Below, one piece after another: positions 39,604-47,908 of a stretch of DNA of 64,000 nt. The stretch is from positions 310,001-374,000 of the forward strand of contig NZ_JAHXMY010000001.1 in the NCBI RefSeq assembly GCF_023149035.1. Reading direction: 5' to 3'. The notes under the pieces are model-generated. The model was not told the DNA's origin and ran no database searches. It was given only the letters and a program-made list of their open reading frames with translations. Both the position numbers and the translations under genes were made by a program. This DNA is from Microbacterium sp. EYE_78 (lineage in GTDB: Bacteria; Actinomycetota; Actinomycetes; Actinomycetales; Microbacteriaceae). The stretch's first letter is position 1. Each line of letters starts with the position of its first letter.

Positions 39604-40230
39604 GGCAGCGGCGGCCGCGCGGGCGAGCCATGCCGGCGGATCGCCGTACCGCTGGAACGGCACGAGCCTGCCCGCCGCCGAGTCCTCGATCAGCGTCGCG
39701 AGCCGGTCGACCCGGGTCTGCTCGCGGTTGGCCGTCTGCACCCAGTTCGCCACGGTACGGCGATAGGAGGGGGTTGCGGCATCCCAGAACGCCTGCGCCG
39801 CCGGGTTCGCGGCGAGGGATGCCGCCTGCTCGGCGGTCAGCTCGTTGCGCTGCTCGTGGGAGTACACCGCCGTCCGCTCCGGCGTGCGCGCCTCGTAGGC
39901 GGCCAGGCCGGCAGGATGCATCCGCCCCTCGGCGATCAGGCGCTCGACGTGGGTGATGTTGACGACGCTCCAGATCGACCGGGGCTTGCGGGGCGTCCAC
40001 CGCTGCATGCGCGCCCCGTCGCCGATCGCACGGTTCGCCGAGTCGATCCAGCCGAAGCGGAGCGCCTCGGGCACGGCATCCACCCACGTCAGCCCCTGTC
40101 GCGGGTCGCCCTTGCGGTAGAACACCGTCCACACCTCGGTCGCCGCGGCGTGGTTCGCCTCGAGCCAGTCGCCGAACTCGGTCGCGGACGCGAAGAAGAT
40201 CGGTTCGGGATCGGATGCCGCAGCCGCCAT
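39586..40230 (-). CDS. YdeI/OmpD-associated-family protein
   Basis: A 214-residue cytoplasmic protein with the family start IFFASATEFGDWLEANHAAATEVWTVFYRK (residues about 10-40), WVDAVPEALRFGWIDS, RWTPRKPRSIWSVVN and a C-terminal TPSYRRTVANWVQTANREQTRVDRL block. Function of the family is not settled. TAGCTT ends seven bases before the ATG at 40230, so it is leaderless; the in-frame codon at 40260 is less likely. Confidence 0.85.
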   Translation of the reverse strand: MAAAASDPEPIFFASATEFGDWLEANHAAATEVWTVFYRKGDPRQGLTWVDAVPEALRFGWIDSANRAIGDGARMQRWTPRKPRSIWSVVNITHVERLIAEGRMHPAGLAAYEARTPERTAVYSHEQRNELTAEQAASLAANPAAQAFWDAATPSYRRTVANWVQTANREQTRVDRLATLIEDSAAGRLVPFQRYGDPPAWLARAAAAASAARE

Positions 40231-40263
40231 GCGGGCGAAGCTACCACCGGCATCCGACACTGC

Positions 40264-40965
40264 TCAGCGCAGCTGCAGGGTGTTCCAGGCTCCGGGCTCG
40301 TCGAGTTCGCCGTAGACCACGTCCGCGCCGGAGGCCGAGACCGACGCGGCGCACACGAGCAGCGACAGCGTCGGGTAGCCGTGCGGACGGTTGTCGCGGA
40401 TGATGGCGCGGTCGTCCGTGGGCGGCAGCGCCGTGGTGCGCTCGAGGGCGGCGAGCCACTCGGTCACCCAGTCGTCGCCCGTGGGGGCGGCGAAGGCGTC
40501 GTGCCACGCCACGATCCGCGCCGTGCGAGGGTCGTCGACGTCGTCGTGGGCGATCATGTGGACGCCCGGCGCGAGGTCGACGGCGCGCACCGCGGCGCCG
40601 TCCCACATCGACACGCGGGCGCGCCCCGCCGTGACGTCGAGGAGGTTGAACCCATGCGTCGGGGGTGCCTCCGGCAGGCCTTCGCCGGCCGCTGCGTCGA
40701 GGACGATGTGCCCCCGCGATCCGGTCGCGAGCGAGTCGTCGATCAGGTCGGCGCGGTTGAGGACGACGGCCAGCCGGCCCGCCTCGGGGTCGGCGGCGAG
40801 CCACGCGCCACCCGCACGGGTGTCGCGGACGCCCACGAGCGACGGCCGGTCCGGCCACCACGCGCCGAGCGGATCCCACGCCCGTGCGGGGTCCTCGTCG
40901 CGGACGGCGAGCAGGCGGATCGCCGCGGCGGGATCCTCGGGCACGTGGACGATCACGGTGCACAT
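40264..40965 (-). CDS. NRDE (TANGO2-like) protein
   Basis: A 233-residue protein starting MCTVIVHVPE, with the N-terminal Cys2 that is typical of NRDE/TANGO2 proteins, followed by LLAVRDEDPARAWDPLGAWWPD (the NRDE-type motif region reads AVRDED) and GGAWLAADPEAGRLAVVLNR. The family is an Ntn-hydrolase-like group with poorly known function, linked in eukaryotes to haem or lipid handling. The C-terminal RDNRPHGYPTLSLLVCA completes it. It is divergent from coaBC with a 42-base gap. Confidence 0.82.
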   Translation of the reverse strand: MCTVIVHVPEDPAAAIRLLAVRDEDPARAWDPLGAWWPDRPSLVGVRDTRAGGAWLAADPEAGRLAVVLNRADLIDDSLATGSRGHIVLDAAAGEGLPEAPPTHGFNLLDVTAGRARVSMWDGAAVRAVDLAPGVHMIAHDDVDDPRTARIVAWHDAFAAPTGDDWVTEWLAALERTTALPPTDDRAIIRDNRPHGYPTLSLLVCAASVSASGADVVYGELDEPGAWNTLQLR

Positions 40966-41007
40966 CGTTCGGGCCTTTCGCGTCCGACCCCGTGGGAGGA
41001 TCGGACC

Positions 41008-42249
41008 ATGTTCGTCGTCGTGGGCGTCTCTGGCGGCATCGCCGCGTACAAGACGGTGCAGGTGATCCGTGCGCTGGTGACCAACGGGCACGAGGTGCAC
41101 GTTGTTCCCACGGACGACGCCCTGCGCTTCGTCGGGACCGCCACCTGGGAGGCGATCAGCCGCCATCCTGTCACGACGAGCGTGCACGACGACGTCGCCG
41201 AGGTCCGCCACGTCGCGCTCGGCACGAAGGCCGACCTCGTCATCGTCGCCCCCGCCACGGCGAACACCCTCGCGAAGATGGCCGCCGGCATCTCCGACAA
41301 CCTCCTGGGAGTCACCCTGCTGGCGACGACAGCGCCCGTCGTCGTCGCGCCCGCCATGCACACGGCCATGTGGGACCACGCCGCGACGCAGGCGAACATC
41401 GCGACCCTCCGCGAGCGCGGCGTGCACGTCGTGGGCCCGGCGAACGGTCCCCTTACGGGCGGCGACAGCGGCCCCGGCCGCATGGTCGAGCCCGACGAGA
41501 TCGTCGCGGCCGCCCTCGCGGCCGTCGACGAGCAGACGACGGATGCCGGTGCCCCCCACGACCGCGATGACCTCCGCGACCTCGACGGCCTCCGCGCCGT
41601 CGTGTCGGCGGGTGGCACGCGCGAGCCGATCGATCCGGTGCGCTACCTCGGCAACCGCTCGAGCGGACGACAGGGCGTCGCCGTGGCGGTCGCGGCGGCC
41701 GACCGCGGCGCACGGGTGCACCTCGTCGCGGCGCACGTCGACGACGGCGTGCTCGGCGATGCGGAGCGGCATCCCGGCATCACGATCGAGCGCGCCGGGA
41801 CGGCGGCGGAGCTCGACACGGCCGTCCGGGCTGCGACATCCGAGGCGGACGTCGTCGTCATGGCAGCCGCCGTCGCGGACTTCTCGGTGCCCGAGGTCTC
41901 GGACGTCAAGATCCGCAAGGAGGACGGCACCGTCACCCTCGACCTCGTCGAGAACCCCGACATCCTCGTGGGCCTGGTCGAGCGCCGCCGGCCCGGGCAG
42001 ACGATCGTGGGCTTCGCCGCCGAGACGGCCGACACCGACGACGAACTCCGCGAACGCGGTGTCCGCAAGCGGGCACGGAAGGGCGTCGACCTGCTGACCG
42101 TCAACCGTGTCGGCTGGCAGCGAGGCTTCGAGGCCACCGAGAACGCGGCGCTGTTCATCGACGGGACCGACGAGGTCGTCGCGGAGGCGTCGGGATCCAA
42201 GCGCGCCGTGGCCGACGCCCTGTGGGACGCCGTGCTGCGCCTGCGCTGA
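41008..42249 (+). CDS. coaBC: Bifunctional phosphopantothenoylcysteine decarboxylase/synthetase
   Basis: The 413-residue protein has the CoaC flavodoxin-like half (VGVSGGIAAYKTVQVIRAL, PATANTLAKMAAGISDNLL, PAMHTAMWDHAATQANI) and the CoaB half (VSAGGTREPIDPVRYLGNRSSG, MAAAVADFSVPEVSDVKIRK). The CoaC substrate flap reads LTGGDSGPGRM, as in actinobacterial enzymes that lack the usual cysteine. It adds cysteine to phosphopantothenate and decarboxylates the product, two steps of coenzyme A synthesis. GGGAGGA precedes the ATG by seven bases. Confidence 0.93.
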   Translation: MFVVVGVSGGIAAYKTVQVIRALVTNGHEVHVVPTDDALRFVGTATWEAISRHPVTTSVHDDVAEVRHVALGTKADLVIVAPATANTLAKMAAGISDNLLGVTLLATTAPVVVAPAMHTAMWDHAATQANIATLRERGVHVVGPANGPLTGGDSGPGRMVEPDEIVAAALAAVDEQTTDAGAPHDRDDLRDLDGLRAVVSAGGTREPIDPVRYLGNRSSGRQGVAVAVAAADRGARVHLVAAHVDDGVLGDAERHPGITIERAGTAAELDTAVRAATSEADVVVMAAAVADFSVPEVSDVKIRKEDGTVTLDLVENPDILVGLVERRRPGQTIVGFAAETADTDDELRERGVRKRARKGVDLLTVNRVGWQRGFEATENAALFIDGTDEVVAEASGSKRAVADALWDAVLRLR

Positions 42250-42384
42250 CGCACGGAGGACCCCTTCCCGGGGCTGCTCCGGGGACGTGGGATGCCGTGT
42301 GCTGACCGCCTGAGCGACCGTTCGCGTCCCCGGAACCGACGCCAACGCTGCTCCGGGGACCCGATACGCCGCGGCGCCCCCGCG
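42250..42384. terminator. Terminator region with inverted and direct repeats
   Basis: TCCGGGGACG (42278-42287) and CGTCCCCGGA (42325-42334) form a 10-bp perfect stem with a 37-base loop. GCTGCTCCGGGGAC occurs twice (42273-42286 and 42347-42360), so an alternative pairing is possible. The gap separates convergent coaBC and the S9 peptidase. Confidence 0.5.
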
Positions 42385-44469
42385 TCAGCCGAGCCCGGCG
42401 ACCTTCGGCGCTGGCTCGCCGTGCACGTGCTCGCCGAGGAAGCCGAAGACCGTCTCGTACCAGACGACCGCGTGCTGGGGCTTCAGCACCCAGTGGTTCT
42501 CGTCGGGAAAGTACAGGAACCGGTGCACGGTCGTGCCGTCGTCCTCGCCGAAGTGCTCGTTCAGCTCGGACCACAGGCGCAGGCTCTCGCCGATCGGCAC
42601 CCGGTAGTCGCGGTCGCCGTGGATGACGAGCAGCGGCGTGGAGATGTCCTTCACGGACCGGTGCGGTGAGTTCTCCACCATCGCCTCGGGCGTGAAGATC
42701 TCCTGCCAGTACGACGAGCTGTCGGTCGTGCCGGCGAACTGGTCGAGGGCCCACAGACTCGCGTGGGTGACGATCGCACGGAAGCGGTCGGTGTGCCCGG
42801 CGACCCAGTTCGCCATGTAGCCGCCGAACGAGCCGCCCATCGCCGCGGTCTTCGTCTCGTCGATGTCCGCGCGCGCGACGACCTCGTCGGTGATCGACAT
42901 GAGGTCGGTGTAGGGCTTGCCGCCCCAGCTGTTCCAGCCGCGCGCGATGAACTCGAGTCCGTACCCGGTCGAGAGCGCCGGGTCGGGCAGCAGCACGGCG
43001 TAGCCGCGGGCGAGGGCGAGCTGCGGGTTCCACCGCCAGCTCCACGCGTTCCAGCTGTTCAGCGGTCCGCCGTGGATCCACAGCAGCAGAGGGGCGGAGG
43101 ATGCCGCATCCGCCCCCTCCGGCAACAGCAGCCAGCCGCGCACCCGGGCGCCGTCCTCGGCCGTCGTCTCGACCTCGGTCATCGTGCCCGCCGGCGTCGG
43201 CAGCGGGGCCGGCGTCGCGAGCGCGGTGACGGTGCCGTCGGGATCGATCCGGACGGGATGCGGCGGCGCCATCCATGACGAGCGGAGCGCGACGAGCGCG
43301 CCGGTCGCACGGTCGACCGACACGTTCGAGTAGGTGTGGTCGTCGGTCGTCAGCTGGTGCGGCGCGCCGCCGTCGAGCGGGACGCGGAAGATCGGGCCGC
43401 GGCCGTCCTGATCGGCGGTGACGATCAGCGCGGCGTCGTCGTGCGCGAACGCGATGCTCGTGGGCCAGCGGTCCCAGCCCTCGGCGAGGAGGCGCGGCGA
43501 CGATCCGTCGATACCGGCGATCCACAGCTCTTGGTCGGCGGGGCCGCTGGGGTCCGAGAACGCGGCGCGGACGTAGGCGATCGCCGTGCCGTCGTGGCTG
43601 ATGACGGGCGACTCGAAATAGGTCGAACGCTCCTCGAAGAGCGTCGCCCGCTCCCCCGATGCGACGTCGATCGACACGATGGCGAAGCGTTCCGCACGGC
43701 CCTGCGGGAACCGCATCGCGGCGATGAGCGTGCGTCCGTCGGGTGTGAGCGCCGCGCCGGCGGTGTCGGCCGTGCGGCCGGGGGCGGGTGTCAGGTCGCG
43801 GGGGCGCGGGAGCGACGCCGGGTAGGGGGTCGTGGCATCCGGTTCGTCCTCCGCGGTGTCCGACGCGGCGAAGGACCGGACCGAGTCGGAGAGGTCGCCG
43901 AGCTCGAGCGAGAGCAGGTGCGGCTCGGCCGGGCCGAGATCGTGGTCCCAGTACCGAATCGGGTAGGTCGTGTGCAGGATCGCGGAGAGCCCCCGCTTCT
44001 TCCGCTCGGCGCGCAGCTTCGCGTCTGCCTCGAGAGAATCCGCCGAGGGCAGCAGGTCGGCTGCGAGGACAGCGACGGATGCCGCTGCCGCCGTGGCAGC
44101 GACGGCCGACACACCGCCGGCGAAGCGGGTGATCGCCCGCGCGTCGCCACCCGCGGCGGGCAGCAGCCACAGCTGCGCCGCCTCGTCATCGCCGTCGCCT
44201 TCGGCATCGGGTCGGGCGCTCACGAACAGCACATCCCCGTCCGCCGTGAACGCGGCGCCCTGCTCGCCCTTCGCGGAGCGGGTGAGGCGCCGCGGCGTGC
44301 CGCCGCCGGTCGCCGGCACCTCCCACAGCGCACGGTCGTACCCGGTCCTCTCCGCGTTCAGCGTCGCGACCGTGAGCACCGCGCGGGTGCCGTCGGGTGA
44401 GAGGGCGACGGCGTCGATGCGGGGCAGGGCGATGGCGTCCTCGAGCGAGGCGAAGGGGGTCTGCGGCAT
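42385..44469 (-). CDS. S9-family acylaminoacyl-peptidase-like serine peptidase
   Basis: A 694-residue cytoplasmic peptidase: an N-terminal beta-propeller (residues about 10-410, repeated LSPDG/LTPDG blades) and a C-terminal alpha/beta-hydrolase domain with LLLWIHGGPLNSW, nucleophile Ser in AMGGSFGGYM, Asp in HGDRDYRVP and His in FPDENHWVLK. Such enzymes (S9C) cleave short peptides or acylated amino acids. TAGCGT ends six bases before the ATG at 44469, so it is leaderless. Confidence 0.9.
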   Translation of the reverse strand: MPQTPFASLEDAIALPRIDAVALSPDGTRAVLTVATLNAERTGYDRALWEVPATGGGTPRRLTRSAKGEQGAAFTADGDVLFVSARPDAEGDGDDEAAQLWLLPAAGGDARAITRFAGGVSAVAATAAAASVAVLAADLLPSADSLEADAKLRAERKKRGLSAILHTTYPIRYWDHDLGPAEPHLLSLELGDLSDSVRSFAASDTAEDEPDATTPYPASLPRPRDLTPAPGRTADTAGAALTPDGRTLIAAMRFPQGRAERFAIVSIDVASGERATLFEERSTYFESPVISHDGTAIAYVRAAFSDPSGPADQELWIAGIDGSSPRLLAEGWDRWPTSIAFAHDDAALIVTADQDGRGPIFRVPLDGGAPHQLTTDDHTYSNVSVDRATGALVALRSSWMAPPHPVRIDPDGTVTALATPAPLPTPAGTMTEVETTAEDGARVRGWLLLPEGADAASSAPLLLWIHGGPLNSWNAWSWRWNPQLALARGYAVLLPDPALSTGYGLEFIARGWNSWGGKPYTDLMSITDEVVARADIDETKTAAMGGSFGGYMANWVAGHTDRFRAIVTHASLWALDQFAGTTDSSSYWQEIFTPEAMVENSPHRSVKDISTPLLVIHGDRDYRVPIGESLRLWSELNEHFGEDDGTTVHRFLYFPDENHWVLKPQHAVVWYETVFGFLGEHVHGEPAPKVAGLG

Positions 44470-44513
44470 CCGTCCACGCTAACCGCGCACCCCGTCCCGG
44501 CGACAGGGGCGGT

Positions 44514-45086
44514 TCAGCGCAGCAGGTCGCGGGTCGAGACGACGGTGGCGAACTCGCCGTCGAGGTTCGCCGCGGTGACGGCGGCGAGGGTCGCGGCCGG
44601 GATGACGGTGCCGTCGGGTGCGGTGCGGTCGAAGGTGTGCGTCGCATCGAGGGCGAAGTACACGTCGTAGCCGAGGTTGCCGCCGACGCGAGCCGTCGTC
44701 TCGCAGCAGTGGTTCGTCGAGATGCCGGTGATCACGATCTGCGAGGTGCTGTTCGCTCGCAGCCACGCGTCCAGATCGGGCGAACCGTGGAACGACGAGT
44801 TCACGTGCTTGGTGACGAGCAGATCCGGCGTGCCGGTGACCGCGCCCTTCATGTCGTTCCCCCGCTGCCCCGGGCGCAGGGGCGAGTCGGGCGACGTCGA
44901 GTCGTGCCGGACGAACACGATCGGCCAGCGGCGGTCACGCCACCGACCGATGAGCGAGGCGACGTTCGCCTCGCAGTCGGGGTTGTCGCGCACGCCCCAG
45001 TGCGCAGCGTCGTCGAACCCACGCTGCACGTCGACGACGATGAGCGCGGCGCGGTCGAGCGTGAGGTCTCGCGGCGGGATCTGCAC
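44514..45086 (-). CDS. Isochorismatase-family cysteine hydrolase
   Basis: A 190-residue enzyme with the family triad: Asp in ALIVVDVQRGF, Lys in LLVTKHVNSSFHG and Cys in ISTNHCCETTAR. Bacterial relatives hydrolyse nicotinamide, N-carbamoylsarcosine, ureidoacrylate or isochorismate; substrate cannot be read here. The GTG at 45086 is the start; CAGGCT lies seven bases upstream, a weak leaderless-type box. Confidence 0.87.
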   Translation of the reverse strand: MQIPPRDLTLDRAALIVVDVQRGFDDAAHWGVRDNPDCEANVASLIGRWRDRRWPIVFVRHDSTSPDSPLRPGQRGNDMKGAVTGTPDLLVTKHVNSSFHGSPDLDAWLRANSTSQIVITGISTNHCCETTARVGGNLGYDVYFALDATHTFDRTAPDGTVIPAATLAAVTAANLDGEFATVVSTRDLLR

Positions 45087-45216
45087 GAGTCCGAGCCTGG
45101 CACGAGGTCAGCCGCGACGACGGTCAGGATGCGGCGGGATCCTGCCATGCCTGCGCCTCAGCCGACGCGGTGTCAAGGGTGTCCGCGGATGCAGGTCCGT
45201 CGGCGACCGTAGGGGG

Positions 45217-46866
45217 ATGCCGCGCCGCTCCACCCCTGCATCGTCCGCCCCAGATCGCGCCGAGGTCGAGCGCGTCGCAGCCGAGCGATTCGGCCTCGAG
45301 CACCTGCGACCGGCGCAGCTCGATGCCATCGAGGCGGCAGCCGGCGGGCGTGACGTCCTGGTGGTGTGGGCGACCGGTTCGGGCAAGTCGGCGGTCTACC
45401 AGGTGGCCGCGGCGCTGCGCCCCGGTGTCACCGTCGTCGTCTCGCCGCTGATCGCCCTGCAGGAGGACCAGCTCGCCGGCCTCGAGCACGCCCCCGACGC
45501 GCCGAAGGCCGTCGCCCTGAACTCCGGTCGAGGCGAGAAGGCCCGCGACGAGGCGTGGCGTCGCCTGCGCGAGGGCGAGGCGACCTACGTGCTCCTCGCG
45601 CCCGAGCAGCTCGCGAACGACGAGGTCGTCGCCGAGCTCGCGAAACTCGACGTCGCGCTCTTGGCGGTCGACGAGGCGCACTGCATCGCCTCGTGGGGGC
45701 ACGACTTCCGACCGGACTACCTGGGACTCGGCGAGGTGGCCGAGCGGCTCGGACGGCCGCCCATCCTCGCGCTGACCGCGACGGCATCCACTCCCGTCCG
45801 CGAGGAGATCGCGACCCGCCTCGGCCTGCAGGACCTGTCGGTGCACATCGGCGACGTCGACCGACCGTCGATCCGACTCGGCGTGCGCCGCCACGGCGAC
45901 GATCGCGAGAAGCGCGCCGCGGTGGTCGACGAGGTCGCCTCGCTGCCCGTGCCCGGCCTGCTCTACACGTCGACGCGACGCTCGGCGGAGCAGTACGCCG
46001 ACGACCTCATCGAGCGCGGCCGCCGCGCTCGCGCGTACCACGCGGGCCTGCCGGCGAAGGAGCGGGCGGAGGTGCACCGGCAGTTCCTCTGCGACGAGCT
46101 CGACGTCGTCGTCGCGACGAGCGCGTTCGGCATGGGCATCGACAAGGAGAACGTGCGGTTCGTCATCCACGCCGACGTCCCCGAGTCGATCGACGCCTAC
46201 TTCCAGGAGCTCGGCCGCGCCGGCCGCGATGGAGAGGACGCCCACGGCACCCTGCACTACCGCGCCGAGGACCTCGCCCTGCGGCGGTACTTCGCGACGA
46301 AGAACCCGGATGCCGGTGAGCTCCGCACCCTGATGTCGGCGATGTCGACGCGCGCGCGGCTGAAGTCCGCGCTCGCGAAGGAGACGGGGCTCTCTCCGCG
46401 GCGCGTCACCGGATTGCTCACGCTGCTGGTCGACACCGGCTCCGCACGGGCGTCGAAGTCCGGCGTCTCGCTGCGACGCGGCCTCGACGAGCGCGCCGCG
46501 GTGAAGGCGGCGCTGGAACGCGTCGAGGAGCGCGAGCGCATCGAGCGATCTCGCATCGAGACGATGCGGGAGTACGCCGAGACGCGCCGCTGCCGCCGGC
46601 AGGTGCTGCTCGGCTACTTCGGACAGGATCTCGACGAACCGTGCGGCAACTGCGACACCTGCGAGAGCGGCGCCGCGACCGCCGTGAGGCGTGACGCGGC
46701 ATCCACCCCGTTCGGGATCGACGAGAAGGTCTCGCACCGTGAATGGGGCGCCGGCACGGTCGTCTCGATCGACGACGACCGCATGCGCGTGTTCTTCGAG
46801 AGCGAGGGTTACAAGGTGCTGTCGCTCGAGATCGTCGAGCGCGAGGAGCTGCTCAAGGCCGGGTGA
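45217..46866 (+). CDS. recQ: RecQ-type ATP-dependent DNA helicase
   Basis: A 549-residue superfamily 2 helicase: motif 0 FGLEHLRPAQLDAIE, Walker A WATGSGKSA, VVVSPLIALQEDQ, DEAH in AVDEAHCIASWGHDFR, TATAS, and motif VI ELGRAGRDGE. The RecQ zinc-binding region follows with the last three cysteines in CGNCDTC and one in TRRCRRQ. The C-terminal 60 residues (HREWGAGTVVSIDDDRMRVFF) form a small beta-barrel in place of an HRDC domain. It unwinds recombination and repair intermediates. The ATG at 45217 has GGGGG directly before it; the initiation site is not certain. Confidence 0.9.
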   Translation: MPRRSTPASSAPDRAEVERVAAERFGLEHLRPAQLDAIEAAAGGRDVLVVWATGSGKSAVYQVAAALRPGVTVVVSPLIALQEDQLAGLEHAPDAPKAVALNSGRGEKARDEAWRRLREGEATYVLLAPEQLANDEVVAELAKLDVALLAVDEAHCIASWGHDFRPDYLGLGEVAERLGRPPILALTATASTPVREEIATRLGLQDLSVHIGDVDRPSIRLGVRRHGDDREKRAAVVDEVASLPVPGLLYTSTRRSAEQYADDLIERGRRARAYHAGLPAKERAEVHRQFLCDELDVVVATSAFGMGIDKENVRFVIHADVPESIDAYFQELGRAGRDGEDAHGTLHYRAEDLALRRYFATKNPDAGELRTLMSAMSTRARLKSALAKETGLSPRRVTGLLTLLVDTGSARASKSGVSLRRGLDERAAVKAALERVEERERIERSRIETMREYAETRRCRRQVLLGYFGQDLDEPCGNCDTCESGAATAVRRDAASTPFGIDEKVSHREWGAGTVVSIDDDRMRVFFESEGYKVLSLEIVEREELLKAG

Positions 46867-46871
46867 GGGAT

Positions 46872-46938
46872 CGGCCCCGCCGTTCCCCTGTCACGACGTG
46901 CCGCCGCACGCGGCGTGTCGCGACGGGGGAAGCGGCCG
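46872..46938. terminator. Long imperfect hairpin between convergent genes
   Basis: GGCC, TTCCCC, GTC, ACG and GCCGC segments on the left pair with GCGGC, CGT, GAC, GGGGAA and GGCC on the right in a nested imperfect stem centred near 46906, between recQ and the aldo/keto reductase. Likely a bidirectional terminator. Confidence 0.6.
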
Positions 46939-46939
46939 C

Positions 46940-47830
46940 TCAGACCTCGAGGCCGACGGCAGCCGAGCAGCGGGCGAGCTCGTCGGAGGACAGCTCGAGG
47001 TCGGCGGCCTTCGCCGAGTCGGTGATGGACTCCGCCCGCCGGGCGCCGGGGATGGGGATGACCGTCTCGCCGAGCGAGAGCTCCCAGGCGAGGACGACCT
47101 GCTGCGGGCTGACGCCGTGCGCCTGCCCGATCTCCGCGAACGCCGCGAAGCGTTCGCCGACCGCGCGTGCGCCGCCGCCGGTGCCGCCGAGCGGACTCCA
47201 CGGCAGGAACGCGATCCCGTGCTTCACGCAGTACTGCAGTTCGTCGTAGCTGCCGGGATGCCGCGGCGAGAACTCGTTCTGGACGCTCGTGAGCCCTCCC
47301 TCGCCGAGCACCTCACGGGCGATCGCGATCTCCTCGACGCTCGCGTTCGAGATGCCGATCGTGCGGACGAGGCCCTCGTCCTGCAGCGTCTTCAGGTTCT
47401 GGATGATGTCGCCGTAGACCATCCAGCGGTCGGGACGGTGGTACTGGTACAGGTCGATGACGTCGACCTGCAGGTTCTCGAGCGACTTCTGGACGGCGGT
47501 GCGCAGGTAGTCGAGCGAGCCGTCCCGGCCGAAGTCCTTCTCCTCACCCCGGGTGATGCCGCCCTTGGTCGCGACGACGATGGTCGACCGGTCGCCGTCC
47601 CAGCCGGCGAGCGCGTCCGCGACGATCCGCTCGTTGTGGCCCATGAGGTCCCAGCTCGGCGCGTAGATGTCGGCGGTGTCGATCAGCGTGACACCCGCGT
47701 CGAGCGCCGCGCGCACCGTCGCGACGGCCTCGTCGTGCGAGGGGAAGCGGTTGTCACTGTTCATCGAGACCGGCATCGCCCCGAGGCCGATGGCCGAGAC
47801 GGTGAACGGTCCGAGGGTGCGCTGCTGCAT
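46940..47830 (-). CDS. Aldo/keto reductase
   Basis: A 296-residue AKR (AKR11-like) with GLGAMPVSM, catalytic Asp/Tyr in LIDTADIYAPSW, Lys in VATKGGI, and His in YQYHRPDR. NADPH binding is supported by IPIPGARRAESITDSAKA. Carbonyl substrate unknown. The ATG at 47830 follows AAGGAGACCC; a longer shadow start at 47881 is rejected. Not closely alike to the AKR at 6665 (that one has the LIHWPNP motif). Confidence 0.88.
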   Translation of the reverse strand: MQQRTLGPFTVSAIGLGAMPVSMNSDNRFPSHDEAVATVRAALDAGVTLIDTADIYAPSWDLMGHNERIVADALAGWDGDRSTIVVATKGGITRGEEKDFGRDGSLDYLRTAVQKSLENLQVDVIDLYQYHRPDRWMVYGDIIQNLKTLQDEGLVRTIGISNASVEEIAIAREVLGEGGLTSVQNEFSPRHPGSYDELQYCVKHGIAFLPWSPLGGTGGGARAVGERFAAFAEIGQAHGVSPQQVVLAWELSLGETVIPIPGARRAESITDSAKAADLELSSDELARCSAAVGLEV

Positions 47831-47908
47831 GGGTCTCCTTCGACGGGGTGGGGGTTCCGGCATCCACCCTGCCACCTTCAACAGGCGGGCCGGGCAGGCC
47901 TTGACAGC